DNA of 64,000 bases from Aerolutibacter ruishenii (GTDB lineage: Bacteria > Pseudomonadota > Gammaproteobacteria > Xanthomonadales > Xanthomonadaceae): contig NZ_VLKP01000009.1 of assembly GCF_007830115.1 (NCBI RefSeq), positions 42,272 through 106,271 on the forward strand. The letters are read 5' to 3'. The notes under the pieces are model-generated. The model saw only the letters and a program-made list of their open reading frames with translations. It did not search any database and was not told the origin of the DNA. Shown here one piece after another: positions 56,100 to 64,000 of the stretch. The first letter of the stretch is position 1, and each line of letters opens with the position of its first letter. Position numbers and translations under genes: made by a program.

Positions 56100-58118
56100 T
56101 CATTGCAGCAGTTCGCTCAGTCGGCGCAGTCCGGGCTTCTTGAAAGCCATGCGAATGAGCTGCTCCAGGATGTGCGTGTTTGCGACGTGAATGTAGGAAA
56201 TGCCGACATTGGTTTTCTTGTCGTCCTTGGACCCGATGCAGAACGATCCATCAGCATTCCATATCTGCACCTGCCCCCACGTGCACCGCACCCTTTCATT
56301 GGCACCCAGGAATTTGTGCTTCACCAAGGTGATGCCATCGTCGTGAAGGAGTGCGTCGCCGAAGTACAGGTCCCGCCCATCCTTCAGCGCTTCCAGCATC
56401 TCACCCAGCAGGCGGACGCACACGGCTCGCCAAAGCTTGTCGATGAACTTGCTGTAGATGTCCTCTTTCTTTAGCTCGACAACCGCCTCAGAGCGTTTGT
56501 CTCCGAAGGCAATGGTGTAGGTCGTCCCCGTCGGCACGCCGTTGACGGAGTGGCGCACGCCACCCCAGCGAACTCGAGTGATCGAGTCCAGAGAAAAACT
56601 CTGTCCTTTCCACGAGATGCCATCGGGTGAAATGCTCAGGGTGTCCTTGAACATCACACCAATTTCAGCGCGGTAGGTTATCTCGTGCGCCCACTCGTCT
56701 CTTCGTGCTACCGCCTGCTTCCGCTCTTGGATGATATCGGCAAGCGCATCTGCATCCTGCTCAACGCGCTCAGACACTTCAGGTAGCTCGGCAAACAACT
56801 CTTGAAGCAGGCCAGTCAGCCGTTGGGACTGCGTCAACATGTCATGCGTGTTGAACAGGTCGATGGCGAGGATACGTATTTCGTAGGCCAGGTCACGGCT
56901 TGCTTCATGATCGATGCCGCGCGCTTTGGCACTCAGCTGGATAGGCTGGGCGACCTTGTCCCAATTACGTGCTACGGCATCAAGCTTGTCCACATACGGC
57001 TTGACGGCAGCTTCACCCGAGTTCGCCGAGTCACGGGCGGCTTTGATCAGCTTGTGGACGTTCTCAGCTTCCTTCTGAAGAAAGCCCTGGGTTTCCACTT
57101 CGTAGCTATCGACGAGGTCATCGATCAGTTCGGGCGCGTGATCCTCGCCGCCCAACGTAACCTCCTCCACCGTGTCCGTCATGACCTGCACAAGCGTCGT
57201 CGGTGGCAGCCTGTCGAGGGCGTCCTTGATGGCGCTGCGGTAGTACCGTTTACGTTCCGCCAGTTCGGCTTCAATTTGATCGAGTGCCCGGACCTCCGGG
57301 AAGCCAGAGGCAGCACGGTCTTCATTGATATCGCGCAGAACATCTTCAGGATCGATCTCATCCACGAGGTAAGCAACCTCCTGAATGAAACTTGCCAGGT
57401 CATCCGCATCGTGTTCGCCATCCACCGCCTCGAAGGCAGCGGCAAGCAAATTCAAGTGCGCAAGCGTGGGCAGGCCAGCCCCGCCCCGGGCCACAAAAGG
57501 ATCATAGAGCAGGCCTTCAACGAGCAGGGATGCCTTTCGTGGAGAAACGCCGGGAAGCCATGCGATCTCTGCACTCAACCTAGTGCGTGGATTCGTTAGA
57601 TCAGAGCGTGCCTTCTGGCAGACATCGTGGTCCAGCTCCAAAGACTTCTCTTCAGCCAATTCAACGATTCGCCTGCGGTCGTCGCGGGTGGTCACACCGA
57701 GAATCGCGAAGGGCGTCTGATGGAGTGCGGTTGTTTTCAGTGTGCGTCGAGCACTGACGCGCGGCACAGAAGCGCTTCTCGCCGGTTGCCCGGTGGGCGG
57801 GGCTGTCGGGCGCGAAGACGCAGCTGTTGGCATGGGCATCGCAGATGCGCCTGATGTCGGTTGAGCACCGAGCATCGCCATAAGCTGCGGGTCCTTCAAG
57901 GCTTCTTGAGCCTGTGCCAATGCATCAGATGGCACGGAAAACTTCAAATGATTGCGAAGCTCGTGGCTGTAATGTGCCAGCTGCGTTTTCGAAGAGAGGT
58001 GATCAGTAAGCACGAGTGACAAAGCCAGCTCGCTGTTTAATCGAGGAGTGGTTCCGCATGCACCGCAGGCGAGCAATGCGCCTGACTTCTCTGAACCACA
58101 TTTAAAACAAATTGCCAT
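56100..58118 (-). CDS. Zinc-ribbon protein with J-like segment and PH-like tail
   Basis: A large cytoplasmic protein (672 aa). Residues 3-22 form a zinc ribbon (CFKCGSEKSGALLACGAC). After a Pro/Ala-rich linker, residues about 134-190 read like a J-domain (TPFAILGVTTRDDRRRIVEL, then KARSDLTNPRTRLSAEI) but have HDV where the Hsp70-stimulating HPD is expected. A long helical middle follows (about 200-450), and the end (about 470-560) has a PH/GRAM-like beta pattern (DTLSISPDGISWKGQSFSL). In an operon with Hsp70 and a GrpE-like gene, it may be a dedicated co-chaperone or adaptor. The J-domain call is tentative because the key motif is missing. Confidence 0.6.
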   Translation of the reverse strand: MAICFKCGSEKSGALLACGACGTTPRLNSELALSLVLTDHLSSKTQLAHYSHELRNHLKFSVPSDALAQAQEALKDPQLMAMLGAQPTSGASAMPMPTAASSRPTAPPTGQPARSASVPRVSARRTLKTTALHQTPFAILGVTTRDDRRRIVELAEEKSLELDHDVCQKARSDLTNPRTRLSAEIAWLPGVSPRKASLLVEGLLYDPFVARGGAGLPTLAHLNLLAAAFEAVDGEHDADDLASFIQEVAYLVDEIDPEDVLRDINEDRAASGFPEVRALDQIEAELAERKRYYRSAIKDALDRLPPTTLVQVMTDTVEEVTLGGEDHAPELIDDLVDSYEVETQGFLQKEAENVHKLIKAARDSANSGEAAVKPYVDKLDAVARNWDKVAQPIQLSAKARGIDHEASRDLAYEIRILAIDLFNTHDMLTQSQRLTGLLQELFAELPEVSERVEQDADALADIIQERKQAVARRDEWAHEITYRAEIGVMFKDTLSISPDGISWKGQSFSLDSITRVRWGGVRHSVNGVPTGTTYTIAFGDKRSEAVVELKKEDIYSKFIDKLWRAVCVRLLGEMLEALKDGRDLYFGDALLHDDGITLVKHKFLGANERVRCTWGQVQIWNADGSFCIGSKDDKKTNVGISYIHVANTHILEQLIRMAFKKPGLRRLSELLQ

Positions 58119-58139
58119 GCCCATGACTGTGCCCGTCCG

Positions 58140-59669
58140 CTAATTACGTAGTCTTGCCAACTGCTGAGACAGACAGCGGTTGTACGCGGCCGGACCATTG
58201 ACATACTTGTCTGTTGAGCAGGCGGCCTCGATTGAATTTCTCTCTGTAGTTGAAAGTCTTGATAGATCTGGTCGCCCACCCTGTCGTTCCAACGCTACGA
58301 GTTGATTGTTGAGGCATCTGTTGTAAGCCGCTGGTCCGTTGACGTACTTATCCGTTGAGCACGCAGCTTCAATCGATTGCCTCTCAGGGGATGAGAGTCG
58401 GGACAAATCAGGACGCCTAGCTCCCTGACCGGACATTGCTGCGAGTTGATTTGCCAGGCACTCGTTATAAGCAGCAGGTCCGTTGACGTACTTGTCTGTG
58501 GAGCATGCCGCCTCAATGGATTGCTGCTCGGCCGAGGACAGGACGCTTAAATTCGGTCGTCTTACACCCGCGGCCAAAGCTGCCTTCTGCCTTTCAACAC
58601 ATGCACGATAAGCAGCCGGCCCATTCACATATTTGTCAGTCGAGCATGCCGCTTCTAGCGATGCAGATTCTGCAGCTGATAACTGCACAGATGTGGTGGT
58701 TGGACGGCTCTCTGGCTGTGGTCGTGACGAGCGGGTAGGAGCTTGCTGAAGCTGGAGAAGCAACGCTTGATCTGCGACACCCGTGGCGGCTAACCCCCTG
58801 TCTTGCTGAAAAGCGATGATGGCAGCACGAGTGCCCCTTCCCATCAGCCCATCGGCGGGGCCGGCACTGTAGCCAAGTTCATTAAGCTTCCGTTGAATAG
58901 CTTGTACAGTCGCATCCGGAGCAGGACGCGCGGGCGCTGGTGCTGGTGCTGGTGCTGGTGCCGACAGGGAGCCAGTGGATGGACCGCGAGCGAATCGGCT
59001 CCTTCCTTCTGCCTGAAGTTGGCCCCGATACGGCTCAACGTCACGGCGTGCCCTCTCCAAAGCACCGCTTCTATAGCGGAAACGGCCACAGCGACTGTTG
59101 TAGTCAGCCACCATGGCATTGAACCGATCGACATCGGAGTCGCTGTAGTTGTTGAGAGCGGCCTTCGCGCCCTCCATGCGGATGTCTTCGGCCAGGCAAT
59201 ACCGAATCTGAGCCGTTGAAAACACCAAGTCCTGACCAACTGGCGGCTTTGATTCTTGTGGCCCGGAGGGGGCTTGCGGTGGAGCAGGCGGCGAATAGCT
59301 CGGCGCTGCACTCTGCGCGGGCGGTGAGTAGGCGGGAGCGGGAGCCGGAGACGGAGACGGAGACGGAGTGTTCTTGTTGGACTGGCCAATGAGCAAAAGC
59401 AGGCCAACGACGGCAGCTATGCCCAGTATCCATTTGCCCCCAGACGAGCCAGAAGACGGTTGCGGAGGCTCTTGATACGCCTGACGCTGAGTCGGCTGCT
59501 GCGGTCGAGGAGCTTCCGAGTCTGGGCGTTCGGTGGATTTCGTCGAGCCGGCCGATTCCGTCTTAGGCGCAGGGGGCGGCGGTGTCGTGTCCACGTCGGA
59601 CACGAGCGATGAAAGGCCGGCGAAACCCTTGCCTTCATTTTTCTTGTTGTTTTCTTCCTCCGCTGCCAC
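58140..59669 (-). CDS. Tagged peptidoglycan-binding membrane protein with four tandem repeats
   Basis: A 509-residue bitopic protein. GTG 59669 gives MAAEEENNKK then KGFAGLSSLVSDVD, matching the start of the 54.9-kb protein. A TM (WILGIAAVVGLLLLIGQS, about residues 75-92) is followed by a Pro-rich linker, an unknown domain, and a PG_binding_1 domain (VQAIQRKLNELGYSAG, RGTRAAIIAFQQDRGL, about 252-305). The rest is four 47-48-residue repeats, each with EAACSTDKYVNGPAAY and a Cys seven to nine residues after it. It would link a cytoplasmic partner through the membrane to the cell wall. Confidence 0.8.
   Translation of the reverse strand: MAAEEENNKKNEGKGFAGLSSLVSDVDTTPPPPAPKTESAGSTKSTERPDSEAPRPQQPTQRQAYQEPPQPSSGSSGGKWILGIAAVVGLLLLIGQSNKNTPSPSPSPAPAPAYSPPAQSAAPSYSPPAPPQAPSGPQESKPPVGQDLVFSTAQIRYCLAEDIRMEGAKAALNNYSDSDVDRFNAMVADYNSRCGRFRYRSGALERARRDVEPYRGQLQAEGRSRFARGPSTGSLSAPAPAPAPAPARPAPDATVQAIQRKLNELGYSAGPADGLMGRGTRAAIIAFQQDRGLAATGVADQALLLQLQQAPTRSSRPQPESRPTTTSVQLSAAESASLEAACSTDKYVNGPAAYRACVERQKAALAAGVRRPNLSVLSSAEQQSIEAACSTDKYVNGPAAYNECLANQLAAMSGQGARRPDLSRLSSPERQSIEAACSTDKYVNGPAAYNRCLNNQLVALERQGGRPDLSRLSTTERNSIEAACSTDKYVNGPAAYNRCLSQQLARLRN
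58141..58700 (-). repeat. Four tandem coding repeats (141-144 bp)
   Basis: Copies start near 58612, 58471, 58327 and 58186 (same point in each), spaced 141, 144 and 141 bp. The protein unit is highly conserved (CSTDKYVNGPAAY) while third codon positions differ between copies, so the repeat is under selection and not a recent slippage event. Confidence 0.85.
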
Positions 59670-59680
59670 CACTGTCTCCC

Positions 59681-61117
59681 TTAGATAAATCCTATGCGCC
59701 GCTTTTCGCCGCCTTCACGTTCCCGTGCAGGTGTCGTGCGCAAAGCCGCCAGCAGACTGGCCTGGTCCAGCCTTTCCTTGCCAGAGCGTGCTGCGAGCCT
59801 TGCACCTTCCCGCACAACGAAAGCAACGTCGGACAACGGTCGTCCAGCGAGTTCTTGCGCCAGCGGCTTGGAGTCCACGTCTGACTCCTTCGGCAAAGCT
59901 GACAGCAGCTTGTCCAGCAGCGACTGCACCTCGATCTCGCTTGCAAAGTCCACCTTGATGACATGATCGAAGCGTCCCCGGCGCTGGATGGCGGGGTCGA
60001 TCATGTCGATTCGGTTCGTCATCGCGATGATCAATACCTCGTTCTTCACGGCCTCCGGGATGCGCCGCAGGAACTCAGCCACCTCTTCGACGCGGTGATG
60101 GCCCGATCCCATTTCGCGGTCAGCAAGAAACGCCTCCATCTCGTCGATCACGAGAACTGATGGCGCGTTTTCCATCGCCTTGTCGAACACCTGTGCGACC
60201 TTCTTGCTGGTCTCGTGGATGTACGGGCTGGCCACGCTGGATGCGTCGATCTGGAAGCTTGGCCACCCGAGGAAATCAACCAGTCGCTCGACCGCGAAGG
60301 TCTTGCCGGTGCCTGGAGGGCCGTACAGGATCACGGCTGATGGGAATTCAATACCGAGCGCCTTGTAGCGGTCGCGGTGCAGAATGATGTCGACGATGTG
60401 CTCGTTGAAGAAGGTCGCAAGTTCGGGACGCCCGGCGAGTTCGAAGACCTTGTTGGGCTCCGGCTCGGCGCGTTCGACTTTCTCCACCTTCTCGACGGGA
60501 GCAACTTCCGTCTTTTCGGCAGGAGCCGCTGGCTTGCGCTCCAGCGGCATGATTTCCGCGACTTCGAAGCCTGCCGCCTGCACGACATCCTTCAGGTGGC
60601 TCGCGCCCAGCCAGCTCATGGTCTGGCGGAGACGGCGGAAGGAAGTGGCCGGAATGCTGGTGCCGCCCGTCAGCCAGTAGCCGAGCACGACGTCATCGCC
60701 AGCTCTGGAGCTGATGCTGTAGGTTGGCAGCAGCCGCGTGATCTTCTCAACGTAGAGCGCATCCTGGAGCGCCGAATCCGTATCGATATCGCGTGTTGCC
60801 TTCAACGCAAGAGCAAAGGCGAGCGCCTCGGCCTTGGTGTCGGGTGATTTCGCCTCGCTGACCGGGCACAGCGTCTGGCTCGGACCGCAGGAGATGGACC
60901 TAAGCTGCTGATCGCCGAACTGGAAGGCGTTGAAGGTCCCGTCATCGATCAGCCCGGCATCTAGCCAATGATCCGCCAGTGCGTCGCGTACGACGAGCGC
61001 CCGCCCACCGCCTTGGGTCTCAAGGATCTGCCAGTCTGCCCCTTCAAACAGGGCGACGCGCGCCTTCGCACCGTCGGGCAACTTGAAACCGATGGGAAGC
61101 CACGCATCGAGTGCCAT
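59681..61117 (-). CDS. AAA+ ATPase of Cdc48/VPS4/FtsH type
   Basis: A 478-residue cytoplasmic ATPase. The N-terminal 210 residues form a separate domain of unknown family, followed by a charged Glu/Val/Lys linker (about 195-220). The AAA domain has Walker A YGPPGTGKTFA (about 264), Walker B VLVIDEMEAFLADRE (about 322), sensor TNRIDMIDPAI and arginine fingers RRGRFD. This is the classical AAA clade of remodelling and unfolding enzymes; no protease domain follows. It is next to Hsp70 (3 bp gap), so protein remodelling with Hsp70 is a reasonable inference. Confidence 0.85.
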   Translation of the reverse strand: MALDAWLPIGFKLPDGAKARVALFEGADWQILETQGGGRALVVRDALADHWLDAGLIDDGTFNAFQFGDQQLRSISCGPSQTLCPVSEAKSPDTKAEALAFALALKATRDIDTDSALQDALYVEKITRLLPTYSISSRAGDDVVLGYWLTGGTSIPATSFRRLRQTMSWLGASHLKDVVQAAGFEVAEIMPLERKPAAPAEKTEVAPVEKVEKVERAEPEPNKVFELAGRPELATFFNEHIVDIILHRDRYKALGIEFPSAVILYGPPGTGKTFAVERLVDFLGWPSFQIDASSVASPYIHETSKKVAQVFDKAMENAPSVLVIDEMEAFLADREMGSGHHRVEEVAEFLRRIPEAVKNEVLIIAMTNRIDMIDPAIQRRGRFDHVIKVDFASEIEVQSLLDKLLSALPKESDVDSKPLAQELAGRPLSDVAFVVREGARLAARSGKERLDQASLLAALRTTPAREREGGEKRRIGFI

Positions 61118-61120
61118 GGG

Positions 61121-63613
61121 TCAGCTCCGCACGATGTTCGCGCCAGCAAGCATGTCGTCTTCACCCGCAGAACCGATGCGGATGGAGTCGAGATGAGCTA
61201 CTACGGCACGAAGCTTGTCGATGTCATTGGCCTTCAACGCCTCCGCTCCCGCAGCCACCAGCTGGGCATGCTCGCGGGCATCTGGGAAGAGGTAGGTATC
61301 CTCGGCCAGCCACTTGAAGCGCTCGATGACGAACCAGTCCTGACGCCACAGGATCATGAAGTTGCGACTGCGCAGATCATCCAGGTGCGACTCGAAGTCG
61401 CCACTGTTGTTGTCAATCGAGCGCTGCGCCGTCTTGACCAAGTTATCGAAAGACGAAGCTTCGGTGGGCCTGGCGTGCTGACGCACGACCTTGTCGAAGA
61501 AATCGACTGCCTTGTCCAGTTCCAGCTGGCGAATGTCCTTCAGATGCTCCTTGCGGGTCAGCGCCAGCAGCCGCTTGGCCTCCTGGACGTGATCCATCGC
61601 TTGCTTGGCCGTCTCGGGGTCGGCCTCGTCAGTTTTGATAGTGCTCGCCTGCTCGAGCTTCTCGCGAGCCTGCTCAAGACGTGGGTCATCGACCTTGGAC
61701 GCCATCTCGTCGAGCCGCTGCAAGGTGTGGTCCGACTGTTCCTGGATGTTCTTCGCCTGGTTGGTGTAGTCGACCTTGCCTTCCTGGCTCGAGTAGAAGT
61801 TACGCCCGCTCTGGAACGAACCGCTGATTGAAGGGACTGAAACCTCCAGAACGATGTTGCCAGAGTCGAGCACTTCGTACTCGCAAATCAGCTCGGCACC
61901 GGCGGCAATGACGCCGTCGTCGAAATCCGTTCCCTTGATCTCGAACATGCCGATGAAGCGGTTGTCGTTGATGGGGTCGGAGATGTCGCCCTCCCACAAC
62001 TTGAACTTGATCGACCCGGCACTTCCAGCCTTGAGAGACTCGCCTGCCTTGAAGGTCTTCTTGCCTTTCTTGGGCAGCTGATCGCCCTCACGAACGAGAT
62101 AATCCAAGCTCAAGCGACCGCCCACCTTGTCGCGCGCTTCCACGCCGACGGAATGCGATGCCGGGATTGCATCGATGCTAGCCGCGGTGCGTGCAATGAC
62201 AATCTTGTCTTCGCGCAGTGACACGGGCCCACCGTTGGAATCGAACACGAACACCTTGAAGGTGTTATCGCCAGGCTTGGTCAGGTTGAGTTCGATACCT
62301 GCGCCATCCTTCAGTGCGATGCGTCCGGAGGACCACCCGGTGTCCAGACTGTCGATCTGAAACTCGACTCCGGCCGGAGCAGCACTTCCCAGTTTGGCGA
62401 CGATCTTTGCCTTCGAGTCCGGCGTGCGCGCGATGTAGTTGAACGACAGATCAAGCGCGCCACCGGCGCTGATGGCTCCTCGGGCGCTCTTGCGTCCACG
62501 GCTTTGCGACGCCCAATCGATGGACTCGGCGAAGACCGCTGCGCCTTCCGCAACGGCGGTCATCGGATTCACATCAGTGGACGGGGCAATGCCGAGCTCG
62601 AAGGCCACCTTGTCACGCAAAGGCTTGTAGTGGGTTGGGCCACCCACAAAGACGACACGCTCGACGTCGTGTGGGCTCAATCCAGCCTTTTCGAGGGTTT
62701 CGCGGGCGGACACGATGGACTCTTCCACCTTCGGTCCGATCAGGCCGTCGTATCGTTTGCGATCAATGGTGATGTCGATGTAGATCTCCTCACCCGCCTG
62801 ATCGCGGACACCGAGTTCGGTCTCGGGCAGACTGACGACGGCCTCTTCCTTCTGCGACAACTCGATCTTTGCCTTCTCTGTCGCCCACGTGGCCATACGC
62901 AGCAGGGACTTGAACTGTGGATTGGTCGTCAAGTCTTCCGGAAGATCAAAGTTTTCCAGCAGCCACGGCTTCACGATGTTGTCGAACAGAATCCGGTCGA
63001 AGTCGCGGCCGCCGCACATGGCGATGCCACCGTGTGCGAGAAGTGTCACACGGCCGGAAATGCTCTCTGCAATTGCGATGTCGAGCGTTCCACCGCCGAG
63101 GTCGTAGACAACAAATACACCGTCGTTCTTTCGCTGCCGCATGACGCTCATCACGGCGGCTACCGGTTCTTGCATCAAGGCCACACGCCCGAGCCCAGCC
63201 GCATCAGCGGCAGCCATCGTCGAGTCCTTCTGCATCTGGTTGAACGCGGCTGGAACTGTAATGACAGTGCCGGTGTCGCCATCGCCCCGAATCTCTTCCG
63301 GCAGGTAGCCGTATAGCGCACGCAGGACCTCGGCAGAGCATTCCTCTGGCGTCATGGTGAGGTTCACCGCCGGCAGCTTGACCGGCGTGCTCGTACCTAT
63401 GAGCCGCTTGAACAGCACCGCCGCATTGTCTGGATTGCGGGCGGCATTGTTGTAGGCGCGCGAACCGACGTACTTGTTACCACGCCGGTCGATGAAGATG
63501 GCCGACGGCGTGACGTCGTGCTGTTCTGGACTCTTGTAGAGCCGGATCGACTCGCCGTCGAAAGAGCAGATGGCACTGTTGGTCGTGCCCAGGTCGATAC
63601 CGACGTACTTCAT
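61121..63613 (-). CDS. Hsp70-family chaperone (DnaK-like)
   Basis: An 830-residue Hsp70 homologue, longer than DnaK (about 640). The nucleotide-binding domain is complete: YVGIDLGTTNSAICS (residues 3-17), VVYDLGGGTLDIAIAE (about 168) and VVFVGGPTHYKPLRD (about 318). The substrate-binding part from about residue 400 is diverged, with a beta region that includes EGDQLPKKGKKTFKAG and GNIVLEVSVPSISGSF, then a long helical lid to residue 830. The length and divergence argue for a specialised chaperone and against a duplicate DnaK. It overlaps the GrpE-like gene (ATGA). Confidence 0.92.
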   Translation of the reverse strand: MKYVGIDLGTTNSAICSFDGESIRLYKSPEQHDVTPSAIFIDRRGNKYVGSRAYNNAARNPDNAAVLFKRLIGTSTPVKLPAVNLTMTPEECSAEVLRALYGYLPEEIRGDGDTGTVITVPAAFNQMQKDSTMAAADAAGLGRVALMQEPVAAVMSVMRQRKNDGVFVVYDLGGGTLDIAIAESISGRVTLLAHGGIAMCGGRDFDRILFDNIVKPWLLENFDLPEDLTTNPQFKSLLRMATWATEKAKIELSQKEEAVVSLPETELGVRDQAGEEIYIDITIDRKRYDGLIGPKVEESIVSARETLEKAGLSPHDVERVVFVGGPTHYKPLRDKVAFELGIAPSTDVNPMTAVAEGAAVFAESIDWASQSRGRKSARGAISAGGALDLSFNYIARTPDSKAKIVAKLGSAAPAGVEFQIDSLDTGWSSGRIALKDGAGIELNLTKPGDNTFKVFVFDSNGGPVSLREDKIVIARTAASIDAIPASHSVGVEARDKVGGRLSLDYLVREGDQLPKKGKKTFKAGESLKAGSAGSIKFKLWEGDISDPINDNRFIGMFEIKGTDFDDGVIAAGAELICEYEVLDSGNIVLEVSVPSISGSFQSGRNFYSSQEGKVDYTNQAKNIQEQSDHTLQRLDEMASKVDDPRLEQAREKLEQASTIKTDEADPETAKQAMDHVQEAKRLLALTRKEHLKDIRQLELDKAVDFFDKVVRQHARPTEASSFDNLVKTAQRSIDNNSGDFESHLDDLRSRNFMILWRQDWFVIERFKWLAEDTYLFPDAREHAQLVAAGAEALKANDIDKLRAVVAHLDSIRIGSAGEDDMLAGANIVRS

Positions 63614-63981
63614 GCTTCCACCTTCCTGAGCATTACCGTGCCTTGTTTGCGCAGGCCGTTCGGCCCCATGATGATTGGCTCCACCATCTGATCGACGAGC
63701 AACACGTCGTCAGGGCCGAAGTCCCCGAGATTCAAAGCAGATGCCGCCATACCCGCGTCGTAGTGCTGCCCCTCGACGTTGACCAGCCTGAGGCCACTCG
63801 AGTCGAGGCTCTCCTCGAGCTTCTTCTGGAAGTAGCGGAGCTGATTGACATAACGGCCCGACTCACCCGCATCGAGTTTGCTGACGACCTTTCCGAACAG
63901 ACGCGAGAAACGCCAACTCTCGACAGCGATGTCGATCAGGGATTGCTCCATCTGCTCACTGCTTTCGGCCTGCTGGGTCAT
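63610..63981 (-). CDS. GrpE-like protein (candidate nucleotide exchange factor)
   Basis: A 123-residue protein starting at ATG 63981 with AGGAGG five bases upstream. The first half is helical (LIDIAVESWRFSRLFGKVVSK, then YFQKKLEESLDSSGL split by polar residues). The second half resembles the GrpE beta domain: EGQHYDAGMAASAL parallels the family's FDP-x-x-HEA region, and GPNGLRKQGTVMLRKVEA parallels the end with RxxxPAxVxV. It precedes hsp70 with an ATGA overlap. This is a pattern match by eye and could be wrong. Confidence 0.5.
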   Translation of the reverse strand: MTQQAESSEQMEQSLIDIAVESWRFSRLFGKVVSKLDAGESGRYVNQLRYFQKKLEESLDSSGLRLVNVEGQHYDAGMAASALNLGDFGPDDVLLVDQMVEPIIMGPNGLRKQGTVMLRKVEA

Positions 63982-64000
63982 CAAATCCTCCTGTGGTTAC

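Noticed and set aside
58141-58700. CRISPR-like array
   Set aside because: The repeats are 141-144 bp coding units in one open frame, with no spacers.
61121-63613. SrfB/SrfABC virulence-type Hsp70-like protein
   Set aside because: The nucleotide-binding domain is a standard DnaK type and the neighbours are not SrfA or SrfC.

Overview
The window is most of an integrative and conjugative element (ICE) of the ICEclc/PFGI-1 family from a GC-rich proteobacterium. The evidence is a tRNA-Gly-type attachment core beside a long tyrosine integrase, followed by a minus-strand type IV secretion (MPF_G-type) gene set in the order known for Pseudomonas ICEs, with a MOB_H relaxase, a TraD coupling protein and a VirB4/TraC ATPase. 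The host cannot be named from the sequence. Gamma- or betaproteobacteria fit, and one intergenic repeat at about 50.72-50.80 kb looks like a repeat common in Burkholderiales.

Layout. 1-2.2 kb: attachment site with flanking repeats, and the integrase. 2.5-7.3 kb: a plus-strand sulfur cassette (ArsR-rhodanese regulator, DsrE-like protein, persulfide-dioxygenase-like hydrolase, MFS transporter, cysteine desulfurase, SAM methyltransferase). 7.4-8.4 kb: a LysR effector-domain-only protein and an XRE regulator. 8.4-10.3 kb: TraI relaxase. 10.5-12.2 kb: an AbiE toxin-antitoxin pair inserted beside it. 12.4-26.9 kb: conjugation module 1 (TraG, TraU-like, RadC, Dsb-like, TraC, TraB/TraK/TraE-like and small membrane proteins). 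27.4-46.0 kb: a plus-strand defence island that splits the conjugation genes. It holds a complete BREX type 3 set (brxF, brxC, pglXI, brxHII, pglZ, brxA) with extra genes nested inside it: a DUF1016/YhcG nuclease after brxC, and a DUF3696 ATPase plus unknown partner after pglXI. A gene of unknown function broken by an in-frame TAG follows. 46.0-52.0 kb: conjugation module 2 (membrane protein, TraD, transglycosylase, lipoproteins).

52.25-64 kb is the most unusual part. It is a compact minus-strand operon of eleven genes continuing past the right edge: a GrpE-like protein, an Hsp70, a Cdc48/VPS4-type AAA+ ATPase, a peptidoglycan-binding membrane protein with four tandem repeats, a zinc-ribbon protein with a J-like segment lacking HPD, and six small envelope, secreted or unknown proteins. 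Two of its membrane proteins share an N-terminal peptide (KGFxGLSxLVSDVD) and two others share MAYEDPNAPS. Both peptides are kept despite synonymous differences in the DNA. I do not recognise this cluster as a named system. A dedicated chaperone/AAA+ machine coupled to the cell envelope is my best reading, and a defence or stress role is inference only.

The genes fit the usual ICE plan: a conserved transfer backbone on one strand, with cargo (sulfur metabolism, AbiE, BREX-3, Hsp70 cluster) placed between backbone modules. The partition/replication end of the element is presumably to the right of the window.
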